DNA of 64,000 bases from Actinosynnema pretiosum (GTDB taxonomy: Bacteria > Actinomycetota > Actinomycetes > Mycobacteriales > Pseudonocardiaceae), in NCBI RefSeq assembly GCF_024171695.1, contig NZ_JAMTCF010000024.1, forward strand, positions 1-64,000, read 5' to 3'. The translations under genes were made by a program, and so were the position numbers. Below, in pieces: positions 1 to 7,602 of the stretch. A model generated the notes under the pieces. It ran no database searches and had not been told where the DNA came from. It saw only the letters and a list, made by a program, of their open reading frames with translations. Numbering within the stretch: the stretch's first letter is position 1; each line of letters starts with the position of its first letter.

Positions 1-2821
1 CCTCCTGCCCGGTCGGGTCGGTCGACCTGAACCTCGCGAACGCGCTGTCGTACACCCGGTAGCCCAGCAGGTAGTGCCCCCGCTGCAACTGGTAGGCGCC
101 CAGGTAGCGGAATGGGTTGGCCTTGGCCGCAGCCCCGGTGGCCGTGACCGCGCCGTACGGGGCGTAGCTGTACTCGGCGGCGATCAGGCCGTTCCCGTCA
201 ACGAGGGCCAGAACGCTGCCCTGGTAGTCGGTCACCGCCCCGTGGCGCGCGCCCGAACCGTCCTTCACCCCGACCAGCAAACCATTGGTGTCACGGGTGA
301 ATCCCGAGCGCACGCCGTTGTCCACGAACTCTGATACCCCGAGCGCGGTGCGCGTGAACACGTGCGTGACCCGACTGCCACCGGTCGGGGTCTCGGTGAT
401 CTGGTTCGGTTGGGTCTGGTCGGCGGTGTCGTAGGCGAACTCCATCACCCGCGCGCCCTCGTAGTCCCCGGTGCGCACCTGGTTGCTGGGGCTGTGGGTG
501 AAGCTCGTCGCCGGGCTCGACGTGGACTTGTAGTTGCCCGCCCCGTCGAAGGACACCGCCATGTCGTTGATCTTCGTGTACTGGTCGGCGGCGTTGACCT
601 CATAACTGCGCCCCTCACCGGAGAGCAGGTTGGAGGCGTTGTCCAGCCGGTAGGTCCCGGCACCGGCCGAGGTCAGCCTGCCCAGCGCGTCGTAGCCGTA
701 GTCCGTCGTGACGCCCTTGACGGTCTTGGACTGGACCCGGTCGGTGTCACCGCCGTCGGGCCGGGTGAACCGGTAGGAGGCCGCGAGCAGCTCCCGGTCG
801 CCGTTGACCACGGTGATCGAGGTCTGCCTGCCCGAGTCGTCGTACCCGGTGCGCTGCGTGGCGCCACCGGGGAAGTCCGTGCTGGTGCGCCGATCCGCGT
901 CGTCGTAGCCGAACCCGGTGGTCCCGCCGTGCGCGTCGGCCAGCGAGGTCAACCGGTCCGCCGCGTCGTAGGCGTACGTGGCCGTCCCGCTCGGCGTGGT
1001 CAACGTCCTGAGGTTGCCCACCTTGTCGTAGGTGTACGAGACGACCTCACTGCCGCGCGTGACGCGGGCGAGCTGGTTGCGCGCGTCGTAGGCCAGAACC
1101 CGCGACACACCGGGCACCTGCGTACCGGTGAGGTTGCCGTTGACGTCATAGCTATTGGCCTGCAACACCTCCACGCCGCGCTTGACCGACACCACCCGGT
1201 CGAGCCGGTCGTAGCCGTACTCCAGCTTGACGCCGTTGCCGTCGGTGACGCCGGTCAACCGCGACAGCGAGTCATAGGTGTAGGAACTGGCTCCGGCGGG
1301 AGCGGGTGGGGCGACGGCGGTGAGGTTGCCGCGCGTGTCGTAGGAGTAGTTGGTGACCGCGCCCTTGCCGTCGGTCCGGGTCTTCACGAGACCGCGGGCG
1401 AAGTAGGAGTAGGTCTCGATGTCGGCGTTCAGCCCGGTGGACCGCGCCTTGGTCAGGTTGCCGTTGGCGTCGTACTCGCGGGTGACCTGGTTCCCCGACC
1501 CGTCGGTGACCTGCGTGGGCAGGTGCGGGTGAGCGGAGTCGGTGTACCCCACCACGTTCTCCGCGCCGGTCGGCAGCTTGGTGCCGATCATGTTGTTCAG
1601 CGAGTCGTACTCGCGGGTGGTGGAGTGCGACAGCGAGTTCGTGGTGGTGTTGACGTCGCTGGCCGCGGTCCAGGTCTGCGACTGGACGTGCCCGAGCGCG
1701 TCGGTCGCCTTGGTCTGCCTGCCCTTGTCGTCGAACTCGTGGGTGGCGGCATGGCCGTTGGCGTCCGTGACGCGGTTGTCGGCGTAGGTGCTGGTGGCTC
1801 CGCCCGGCTTGGTCAGCGCCGTCAACCTCCGCGCCGAGTCGTACTCCAGGCTGTAGGTGTTGCCACGCGGATCGGTGATCGCGCCGGGCAGCTTCCAGTC
1901 CGCGGCGTCGCGGATGTAGGAGACCTTGGTCCGCTCCCCCGCGCGGTCGGTGAACTCGCGGATGGAACCGCCGTCGTAGGCGTAGTCCCCGTACGTCTCA
2001 CCCGCCGGATCGGTAATGGACCGGGGAAGCCCGTCGGCGTCGTGGGCGAAGGTCGTCACGCGCGTCTGCGAGTCGGTCACGGACGAGACGTGTCCCTCGG
2101 GGGCGTAGCCCATGGTCAAGGCGTTGCCGTTGCGGTCGGACTGCGACACCAGCCAGCCCGATCCGGTGAACAGCCAACGCTCACCGGAGGAGTCGAAGGT
2201 GACGACGTAGCCGCCCTCGGGCGTCCTGGTCAGCTTGGTGTGGAGGCGCTCGGCGGGCGCGAAGGAGCCGTCGGCGTTCTTGTCGAACCACACGCACTCA
2301 CCACTGGGCCCGTACAGCAGCGCGCCCGTGTCGTACTGGCGCAGCCCGATCCGGTCGTAGCCCCGCTCCCAACTCCCGTACCCCTCCTGGGTGTTGAGGA
2401 ACCAGTTCACCGACAGGTGCAGACCCGTGCCCTTGACGGTCAGCTCGCGGTAGGCGAGCACGGCATTGCGGTTGGATAGGTTGACCATCAACTCTAAGCG
2501 GTCGCTGATCTGGTGGCGCTCCATCGGGAACCAGGGCAGCACGCCGTCGTTATCGGCCAGGCAGCCGATCACCGTTCTGGCCTCACCCTCCCCGCGCCGC
2601 TCTTGCCCGCGTTCACCCAAGGGCTGCCACGCCGCGCCAGGCGGTGGACCACCCGTCCCGGTGCGATTGGCCTCCTGTGGCGGCGACCAAGTCGCCGGTT
2701 CGGCGACACCCGGCTCGGCCTGGGCGATCACGGCGGTTGTCGGCACCGCAGTGACCGAGGCAGCGACCAGCGCGGCGGCTCAAGAGCGCAGCACTAACCC
2801 ACGCAGCATCCTGCGTCTCAC
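1..2821 (-). CDS. RHS/YD-repeat secreted protein, 3' end outside the window, 5' end interrupted by an in-frame TGA
   Basis: Reading leftward, the frame encodes about 920 residues full of YD repeats (motifs such as DYGYDALGRL, TYAYDAADRLTSL, NSYDVNGNLTG). It ends at the window edge in an RHS core-like segment (YLLGYRVYDSAFARFRSTDPTG), so a variable C-terminal, possibly toxic, domain should lie beyond position 1. RHS proteins are large surface or secreted shell proteins that often deliver polymorphic toxins. A good ribosome site (AAGGGGG) precedes a GTG at 2821-2819 that opens a signal-peptide-like start (MRRRMLRGLVLRS). Codon 14 is TGA (2782-2780), and the same frame then continues with a hydrophobic core (AAALVAASVTAVPTTAVIAQA) and stays open. 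This looks like a nonsense change inside the signal peptide. The alternatives are a sequencing error or a weak downstream start (for example GTG 2746). Confidence 0.82.
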
Positions 2822-3446
2822 GAGAATCCCCCTTGCGAACTGGCACGCCCCCCGGCGCCCAGCGCTCCGGAACTCCTTGGTGAAGCCCGGCCGAACCGGC
2901 ACTAACGGCGAAAGACCCCAGGCGCACTCGGAGAGCGCGAGCGGATTCGGCACCGTGGTGCCGATCATCGGATGACACTGTTGGCGGTGGTGGCCACCCA
3001 CGACGCGCGGTATCGCAGGACCTGCCCCGGCCCGCCCGAACGGCATCTTGCGCCCCTTCGACCCAAGCGGGAACAGATCTCGTGGAATGCGGTCCGGACA
3101 TCCGCTCCGAAGAACCGGGCGAAGCTCCCCGCGTGCAGGAACCGAAGTTTTCACCCACTTGGCCCCACACACCTCCGGAACCGACAGGTAGTGTCGCGGC
3201 GACGGATTGATCACGGGGGTCGGTCGATCCGTCACGAGCCGTTGGGGAACGGCTCGGCACGCGCGCGGGAAAACCGCCCCCACCGTGCTCGAACACCACC
3301 AGCACAGCTCAGAGCAGCGCGAACGCGCCGCTCACCGCTTTCCCGCGCGCGCAGCGAGAAAACCGGTCACGGTCCACCGCGCGGCTTTCGCCACACTCGC
3401 GCGGCCATGCCCGGATAAACTGGGGAAGCGCGGGGGAATGGCGAAG
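2822..3446. other. Intergenic region between the divergent RHS and XRE genes
   Basis: About 625 bases with no convincing gene. The open frames here have no ribosome site and no recognisable product. It should hold the divergent promoters of the RHS gene and the XRE regulator. A perfect 9-bp hairpin (CGAGCCGTT, loop gggg, AACGGCTCG) lies at 3235-3256, either a small terminator or an operator. Nothing else stands out. Confidence 0.5.
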
Positions 3447-3803
3447 ATGAGAATCGATCAGAGCACGCAGAACAATTCCGCGACGGTTCCGGAGAACGCC
3501 GCAGCGGAACGTCCGGCCACCGACCGCAGGGCGGATCTGGCCCGCGACCTGGACGAGCTGCGCCTGCTGCGCGGCCTGTCGTTCCGCGACCTGGCCCGCC
3601 GCACCGGGTGCGCGCGCAGCACCCTTCACGACGCGCTGGTGGGCCGCAGGTTCCCCCGGCTCGACACGGTGCTGGCGATCGTGCGCGCCTGCGGCGACGA
3701 CCCTGCGGGCTGGCGGCCGAGGTGGGTGGCCGCCCGCCCGCGCGCCGGTCACACGCCGGGCACGGCGCCGACGACGTCCCGGCAGCTGACCAGGCCGAGC
3801 TGA
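3447..3803 (+). CDS. XRE-type helix-turn-helix regulator
   Basis: A 118-residue protein with one Cro/C1-type helix-turn-helix in its C-terminal half (DELRLLRGLSFRDLARRTG, then CARSTLHDALVGRRFPRLDTVLAIVRACG), of the kind seen at the front of many actinomycete regulators. The N-terminal 40 residues are polar and probably flexible. ATG 3447 is preferred because GGGGGA lies 9 bases upstream; ATG 3438 is an in-frame alternative that sits directly on that purine run. Its 3' end overlaps the convergent signal peptidase gene by 55 bp. It lies between the RHS gene and the cysteine-rich peptide operon, so it could control either; this is inferred from position only. Confidence 0.75.
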   Translation: MRIDQSTQNNSATVPENAAAERPATDRRADLARDLDELRLLRGLSFRDLARRTGCARSTLHDALVGRRFPRLDTVLAIVRACGDDPAGWRPRWVAARPRAGHTPGTAPTTSRQLTRPS

Positions 3804-4087
3804 CGGGAGTCCTGCGAGCGCGGGTTGTCGCCCGCCACCGCGACGAACCCGGCGGGCACGCGGTGCACGCCGGGCATCGTCGGGGCGAGCCAGTCCGGCA
3901 CCGGGTCGCCCGCGACCGCCGCCACCCGCTTGATCCGGTGCGGCAGCACGGGATCGGGCACCCGGAACACGACCACCTCGCCGCGCCGGGGCCCGCGCGC
4001 CCGCCTGCGGGCCACCAGCCGCTGGCCGTCGCGCAGGGTCGGCGCCATGCTGCCGCCCCGCACGGTCACCCTGGTCCACCACGCCAT
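3749..4087 (-). CDS. Small S26-family signal peptidase of the peptide operon
   Basis: A 112-residue membrane-associated serine peptidase of the type I signal peptidase family, shorter than housekeeping LepB. The nucleophile box is GGSMAPTLRDG (Ser near residue 13), the lysine general-base box is HRIKRVAAVAGD (near 54), and the last conserved box is GDNPRSQDSR (near 92). The N-terminus is WWTRVTVRGG with no long anchor. Its ATG overlaps the ABC-exporter stop (TGATG), so it is the last gene of a translationally coupled operon. The natural substrate is probably the Cys-rich precursor encoded first in the operon, which has an A-x-A type site (DAGA before the first Cys). The family call is secure; the substrate is inferred. 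Confidence 0.85.
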   Translation of the reverse strand: MAWWTRVTVRGGSMAPTLRDGQRLVARRRARGPRRGEVVVFRVPDPVLPHRIKRVAAVAGDPVPDWLAPTMPGVHRVPAGFVAVAGDNPRSQDSRQLGLVSCRDVVGAVPGV

Positions 4088-5871
4088 CAGCGCACCCTCC
4101 CGTCCTGGTAGCCGCCCGCCTGGAGGCGGAACAGCCGGGCGTACTCGCCGCCCGCGTCCATCAGCTCGTCGTGGCGGCCCCGCTCGGCGATCCGGCCGCC
4201 GGACAGCGTGACGATCAGGTCGGCGCCGCGCAGCGCGGACAGCCGGTGCGAGACGAGCAGCCGGGTCCGCCCGGCCGCGTGCCGCCGCAGGGTCTCGTGC
4301 ACCCGGTGCTCCCCCACCGCGTCCAGGCCGGACGTGGGCTCGTCCAGGACCAGCAGCTCGGCGTCGGCGCGCATCAGGCACCGCGCGAGCGCGACCCGCT
4401 GCCACTGCCCGCCGGACAGCGCCACACCGGTCCGCTCGCCGTCCGCGTGGGTGCGCGAGAGCATCGTGTCGTAACCGCGCGGCAGCGCGTCCAGGACGTC
4501 GTCGACGCGCGCGGCGATCGCGGCCGAGGTGACGCGCTGCCGGTCGTCGAGGTCGCGGACCTGCCCGATGCCGATGTTCTCGGCGGCGGTGAGGTCGTAG
4601 GCCATGAACTCCTGGAACACCACGCCGATCCGCGCGCGCAGCGCCGCGACGTCCAGCTCGCGCAGGTCCACCCCGCCCCAGGTGATCGAGCCGCGCTGCG
4701 GGTCGTAGAACCGGCACAGGAGCTTCACCAGCGTGCTCTTGCCAGCGCCGTTGACCCCGACGAGCCCGACGGCGGCGCCCGGCGGGATGGTGAGGTCCAC
4801 GCCGCGCAGCACCCAGGGCCCGTCGTCGGAGTACCGGAACCAGACGTCGTGGAGCCGGATCTCGGCTTCCCGCAACGGGATTCCCGTCCCCCGCTCCAGG
4901 TCGTCGGGCGTGCCGACGACGTCGAGGTAGTGCCCGAACAACCGCACCGCCCGCCCGGCCTCGCCGAGCTGGAGCACCACCCCGGACACCCCGCCCTGCA
5001 CCCCGGCCACGGCCCCGAGGAACAGCACGAGGTCCCCGACCGTGGCCCGCCCGGACCCGACGCCGACCGCGACGACGACCGTGCCGATCCCGCCGACCAC
5101 CGCGCCGAGCAGCGCGAGCCCGCTCTGCGCCAGGGTCCCCCGGCGGGCGGCGGCGAGGCGGGCCCCGGAGACGGCGGTGAGCGAGTCGACCATCCTGGTG
5201 TGCAGCAGGCTCCCGAGCCCGAAGAGCCGGATCTCCTTGGCGGCGCGCACGTCCGTGAGCAGCGCCCGGTAGAACAGCCGCCGCCGGTCGGCCGCGACCC
5301 AGGCCTCCTCGGTGGCCGCCTCGCGCCGGGCGGTGGCGAGCCGAGCGAGCACGGCGGTGGCCGCGCAGACCAGCAGCAGCGGCACCATCGGCGGCCAGAC
5401 GAGCAGGAGCGCGCCGGTGAACCCGAAGAGCAGCACGGCGGAGCGGACGGCCTCCTGGGCGAACTGGGAGACCGTGCCCGGCGCGTCCTGCGCGGCCTCC
5501 TCGGCCAGGCGGAGGCGGTCGTGGAAGGCGGGGTCCTCGACGTGGCGCAGTCCGGGCAGGGCGGCGATCCGGCGGAACAGCCTGCTCTCCACGGTGAGCG
5601 CGACCCGGTGCTGCACGACGTCGCCGAGGTGCCCGCAGAGGTAGAGCAGGGCGACCGCGCCCCCGCCGGCGAGCGCGGAGCCGACGGCGAGCACCGCGGC
5701 CCGCTCGGCGGAGGCCGTGCCGGAGGTGAGCTCGTTGACCAGCAGCCCGGTGAGCCAGGCGCTGGCCGTCGGCCCGGCCCCGGCGAGCACGGTGAGGGCG
5801 AGGGTGACCGCCGCGAGGGCGGGCGCGGCCCGGAAGGGGAGCGCGAGCGCGGCGGTGGCGGAGCGGATCAC
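4087..5871 (-). CDS. ABC exporter, fused membrane and ATPase domains
   Basis: A 594-residue half-transporter. The N-terminal half is a six-helix exporter domain (hydrophobic stretches from about residue 10 to 300). The C-terminal half is an ATPase with Walker A GVNGAGKST, Q-loop VVFQEF, signature LSGGQWQRVALAR, Walker B LLVLDEPTSGLD and switch LLVSHRL. There is no C39 peptidase domain, which fits leader removal by the separate S26 peptidase. The GTG start overlaps the stop of the upstream MauE-thioredoxin gene (GTGA), and its stop overlaps the next gene, so the three are coupled. It probably exports the cysteine-rich peptide encoded at 6869-7030, likely as a homodimer. The exporter call is firm; the cargo is inferred from the operon. 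Confidence 0.9.
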   Translation of the reverse strand: MIRSATAALALPFRAAPALAAVTLALTVLAGAGPTASAWLTGLLVNELTSGTASAERAAVLAVGSALAGGGAVALLYLCGHLGDVVQHRVALTVESRLFRRIAALPGLRHVEDPAFHDRLRLAEEAAQDAPGTVSQFAQEAVRSAVLLFGFTGALLLVWPPMVPLLLVCAATAVLARLATARREAATEEAWVAADRRRLFYRALLTDVRAAKEIRLFGLGSLLHTRMVDSLTAVSGARLAAARRGTLAQSGLALLGAVVGGIGTVVVAVGVGSGRATVGDLVLFLGAVAGVQGGVSGVVLQLGEAGRAVRLFGHYLDVVGTPDDLERGTGIPLREAEIRLHDVWFRYSDDGPWVLRGVDLTIPPGAAVGLVGVNGAGKSTLVKLLCRFYDPQRGSITWGGVDLRELDVAALRARIGVVFQEFMAYDLTAAENIGIGQVRDLDDRQRVTSAAIAARVDDVLDALPRGYDTMLSRTHADGERTGVALSGGQWQRVALARCLMRADAELLVLDEPTSGLDAVGEHRVHETLRRHAAGRTRLLVSHRLSALRGADLIVTLSGGRIAERGRHDELMDAGGEYARLFRLQAGGYQDGRVR

Positions 5872-6806
5872 CGCGCGGGCGCCGGGACGGCGAGGACGCC
5901 GTCGCCGAGCTTGGTGCCGGAGGCGGTGACGACGCCGCCGTGGACGTGCAGGAGGGTGGGGAAGGCGAGGACGCCGAAGGCGGTGAGGAGCGGGTCGTCG
6001 GCGCCGATGAGCACCACGCGACCGAACTGCCCGACCTTGGCGACGAGCCGGGCGGTGGCGTCGGGTTCGGCGGGGTCGACGTCCACGAAGGACACGAACC
6101 TCCCCGGTGGCGGCTCCGCGACGAGCGCGTCGCTGAGCACCCGGCAGGGCCCGCACCCGACGGAGAAGAACCCGATCCCGGTGGGTTCGCCGAGGTCTTC
6201 GCGCGTCAGCGCTTCCCCGTCGGTGTCGACGGCGGAGAACCCCTGGACGACCGTGCCCGGTGCCGGGAGGTTCGAGTGCCGGGGCGCGGCGCCCGCCTGG
6301 AGCTCCTTGATCCTGGCGACGAGCCCGACCGTGAACAGCAGGTGCGCGCCCACCACGACGACGAGCAGCGCGACGACGATCGTGAGCGGTGTCAACGTTT
6401 CCCCCAGTGAGACGGATGGCGCGAGGTACCCGCAGCAGGCGACCGCGATCAACGCGCCGTTGCGCGCGAGGTGGCGGGCTCCGAGCGGTCCCCCGTCGGA
6501 CCCGAAGCACCGGCAGCTGACGCCCCGACCACCGAGGAGCGCCACACCGATCCCCGCGCAGAACACCAGCAGCAGAGCGGCGGCGACCAGGAACCCGACC
6601 TTCGTGCCCGGAAGCCCGAGCAGCACGACGACGAGCGCCTCGCCCACGAGCAGCGCGCCCACCACCACCCCGACGGGCGCCCACCGGGGCACGAGCGGGG
6701 AGAGGGACTCGCGGAACTCCCGGATCTCCCGCCGCCCCCGCGCCTTGCCCAGGAGAGCGGCGAGGAAGACCCCCACGAGCACCGCACGACAGATCAGCTC
6801 GACCAC
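5868..6806 (-). CDS. MauE/DoxX-like membrane domain fused to a thioredoxin-like domain
   Basis: A 312-residue fusion. Residues 1-150 carry about four to five membrane helices in a MauE/DoxX-like arrangement (start VELICRAVLVGVFLAALLGK, vicinal Cys motif SCRCFGSD near residue 94), then one further helix near 140-160. Residues about 175-312 form a TlpA/thioredoxin-like domain with the redox centre GCGPC near residue 212 and a cis-proline loop LAFPTLL. In methylamine utilisation, MauE and MauD are separate proteins needed for disulfide formation in the cysteine-rich light chain; here the two roles look joined in one polypeptide. The GTG start has GGAGG 6 bases upstream. It sits 62 bp after the six-Cys peptide gene, so oxidising that peptide is the natural inferred job. 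Confidence 0.85.
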   Translation of the reverse strand: MVELICRAVLVGVFLAALLGKARGRREIREFRESLSPLVPRWAPVGVVVGALLVGEALVVVLLGLPGTKVGFLVAAALLLVFCAGIGVALLGGRGVSCRCFGSDGGPLGARHLARNGALIAVACCGYLAPSVSLGETLTPLTIVVALLVVVVGAHLLFTVGLVARIKELQAGAAPRHSNLPAPGTVVQGFSAVDTDGEALTREDLGEPTGIGFFSVGCGPCRVLSDALVAEPPPGRFVSFVDVDPAEPDATARLVAKVGQFGRVVLIGADDPLLTAFGVLAFPTLLHVHGGVVTASGTKLGDGVLAVPAPAR

Positions 6807-6868
6807 GACGACCTCCGGTCAGGCGCAAGGCGCCTGCGGGGCCGCACGACCCCGCAGGCGCCCCCCGC

Positions 6869-7030
6869 TCACGAGCAGGTGCTGCTCTTCGTGGAGCAGA
6901 TCCCGTTGCAGTTGAACCGGTACCCCTTCTTGCAGCACTGCCCGTGCTCGGGAACGCACGCCCCGGCGTCGACCCGCGGCAGCACAACCGCGACGAGCCT
7001 CTCGGCGGCGGAACGGATGAGTTGCTTCAT
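6869..7030 (-). CDS. Cysteine-rich precursor peptide (53 residues)
   Basis: A short gene with a strong ribosome site (GGGGAGG, 7 bases before ATG 7030). Residues 1-24 form a leader with a basic start and a hydrophobic stretch (RLVAVVLPRV), ending ...DAGA, a type I signal-peptidase-like A-x-A site. The rest would be a 29-residue mature peptide beginning with Cys and holding six cysteines in the pattern C-x6-CC-x7-C-x3-C-x6-C, with segments CCKKGYRFNC and CNGIC. It is basic and glycine-containing, suggesting three disulfides. It heads an operon with a redox fusion, an exporter and a signal peptidase. I recognise no named family. Function is open: antimicrobial, signal or toxin. Confidence 0.75.
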   Translation of the reverse strand: MKQLIRSAAERLVAVVLPRVDAGACVPEHGQCCKKGYRFNCNGICSTKSSTCS

Positions 7031-7106
7031 GGTCGTCCTCCCCAGTCCCAGGTGATCCACTGACGAGGTCCACGGTGACGGGCCAGGGGTGGGCGTGGAA
7101 AGGGCG

Positions 7107-7133
7107 TCGGACGAAGTCGGACGCGCTCGGACG
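7107..7133. promoter_or_regulatory. Three phased TCGGACG direct repeats upstream of the peptide operon
   Basis: TCGGACG occurs at 7107-7113, 7117-7123 and 7127-7133, exactly 10 bases apart, about 75-105 bases upstream of the peptide start (CGTCCGA on the coding strand). Heptamer direct repeats on one DNA face are typical activator sites in actinomycetes, although SARP and PhoP sites usually use 11-base spacing. The binding protein is unknown. Confidence 0.45.
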
Positions 7134-7216
7134 TGGTGGGGAACGGGGAATTCGAGTGGCGTGGAGGGGCGCCGGGCTCAGGTTTCCGGGTTGTTCGCGC
7201 TGCCCGGAAAATGCAA

Positions 7217-7248
7217 GATGCCCCTGACCATCACTGGTCAGGGGCATC
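7217..7248 (-). terminator. Rho-independent terminator on the left flank of the AICE
   Basis: A 14-bp perfect stem (arms 7217-7230 and 7235-7248, 4-base loop) followed on the minus strand by a T-rich run (TTGCATTTT). Before integration it would have terminated the tRNA-Val(CAC) gene. Confidence 0.75.
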
Positions 7249-7256
7249 TGGCGCAC

Positions 7257-7302
7257 TGTGGGCGATACAGGGATCGAACCTGTGACCTCTTCGGTGTGAA
7301 CG
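7257..7302. repeat. attL, 46-bp copy of the tRNA-Val 3' half
   Basis: Identical over 46 bases to 29101-29146. It carries the T-arm, anticodon 3' side and acceptor end of tRNA-Val but lacks the 5' half, so it is the duplicated attachment site and not a functional tRNA. Confidence 0.9.
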
Positions 7303-7602
7303 CATCCGAAGATTTCCTAAGCGTTTGACACGGTCTCAGCTGTAGCACTTTGAAGTGTAGATACAGGCTTAGATCGTCTCATTCGTCTTTAGCTCTAACA
7401 CCCCTTCCCGTCGCATCTCGGCAACCTCTTCGACTACACGCTCGCAGACTGAGCGTGCACAGTCGAGCGCAAATTGGTTCACCATCCCACCTGCCCGCAC
7501 GGAAGCAGGTGTCGAAAACCCCTTTCAACCTTCTCGACGGCCAGGGGCAGGTAATCGATCCCCCACACCTGCCAGATTTCAGCACTCCCTGAAGGGAACG
7601 TG
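7303..7602. other. Left-end non-coding region of the AICE
   Basis: About 300 bases of clearly lower GC than the surroundings, with no supported gene. The heptamer CACCTGC occurs at 7488-7494, inverted as GCAGGTG at 7505-7511, and again at 7566-7572 just before the first element gene. These could be an operator or integrase/Xis arm sites. A TTGACA box lies at 7325-7330 without a clear -10. Confidence 0.4.

Noticed and set aside
362-2479. Long plus-strand open frame of about 705 codons
   Set aside because: It is the antisense shadow of the minus-strand RHS gene. Its translation is Val/Gly/Arg-rich low complexity with no ribosome site, while the minus strand gives clear YD repeats.
4171-6915. 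Plus-strand open frame of about 914 codons
   Set aside because: Antisense shadow of the ABC exporter and MauE-Trx genes, whose motifs are unmistakable on the minus strand.
5872-6987. N-terminal extension of the ABC exporter frame
   Set aside because: The extension is arginine-rich, overlaps the MauE-Trx gene entirely in another frame, and the GTG at 5871 overlaps the upstream stop with coupled spacing.
7257-7302. A second tRNA-Val gene at the left
   Set aside because: Only the 3' 46 bases match; the D-arm and 5' acceptor strand are absent. It is the attachment-site copy.
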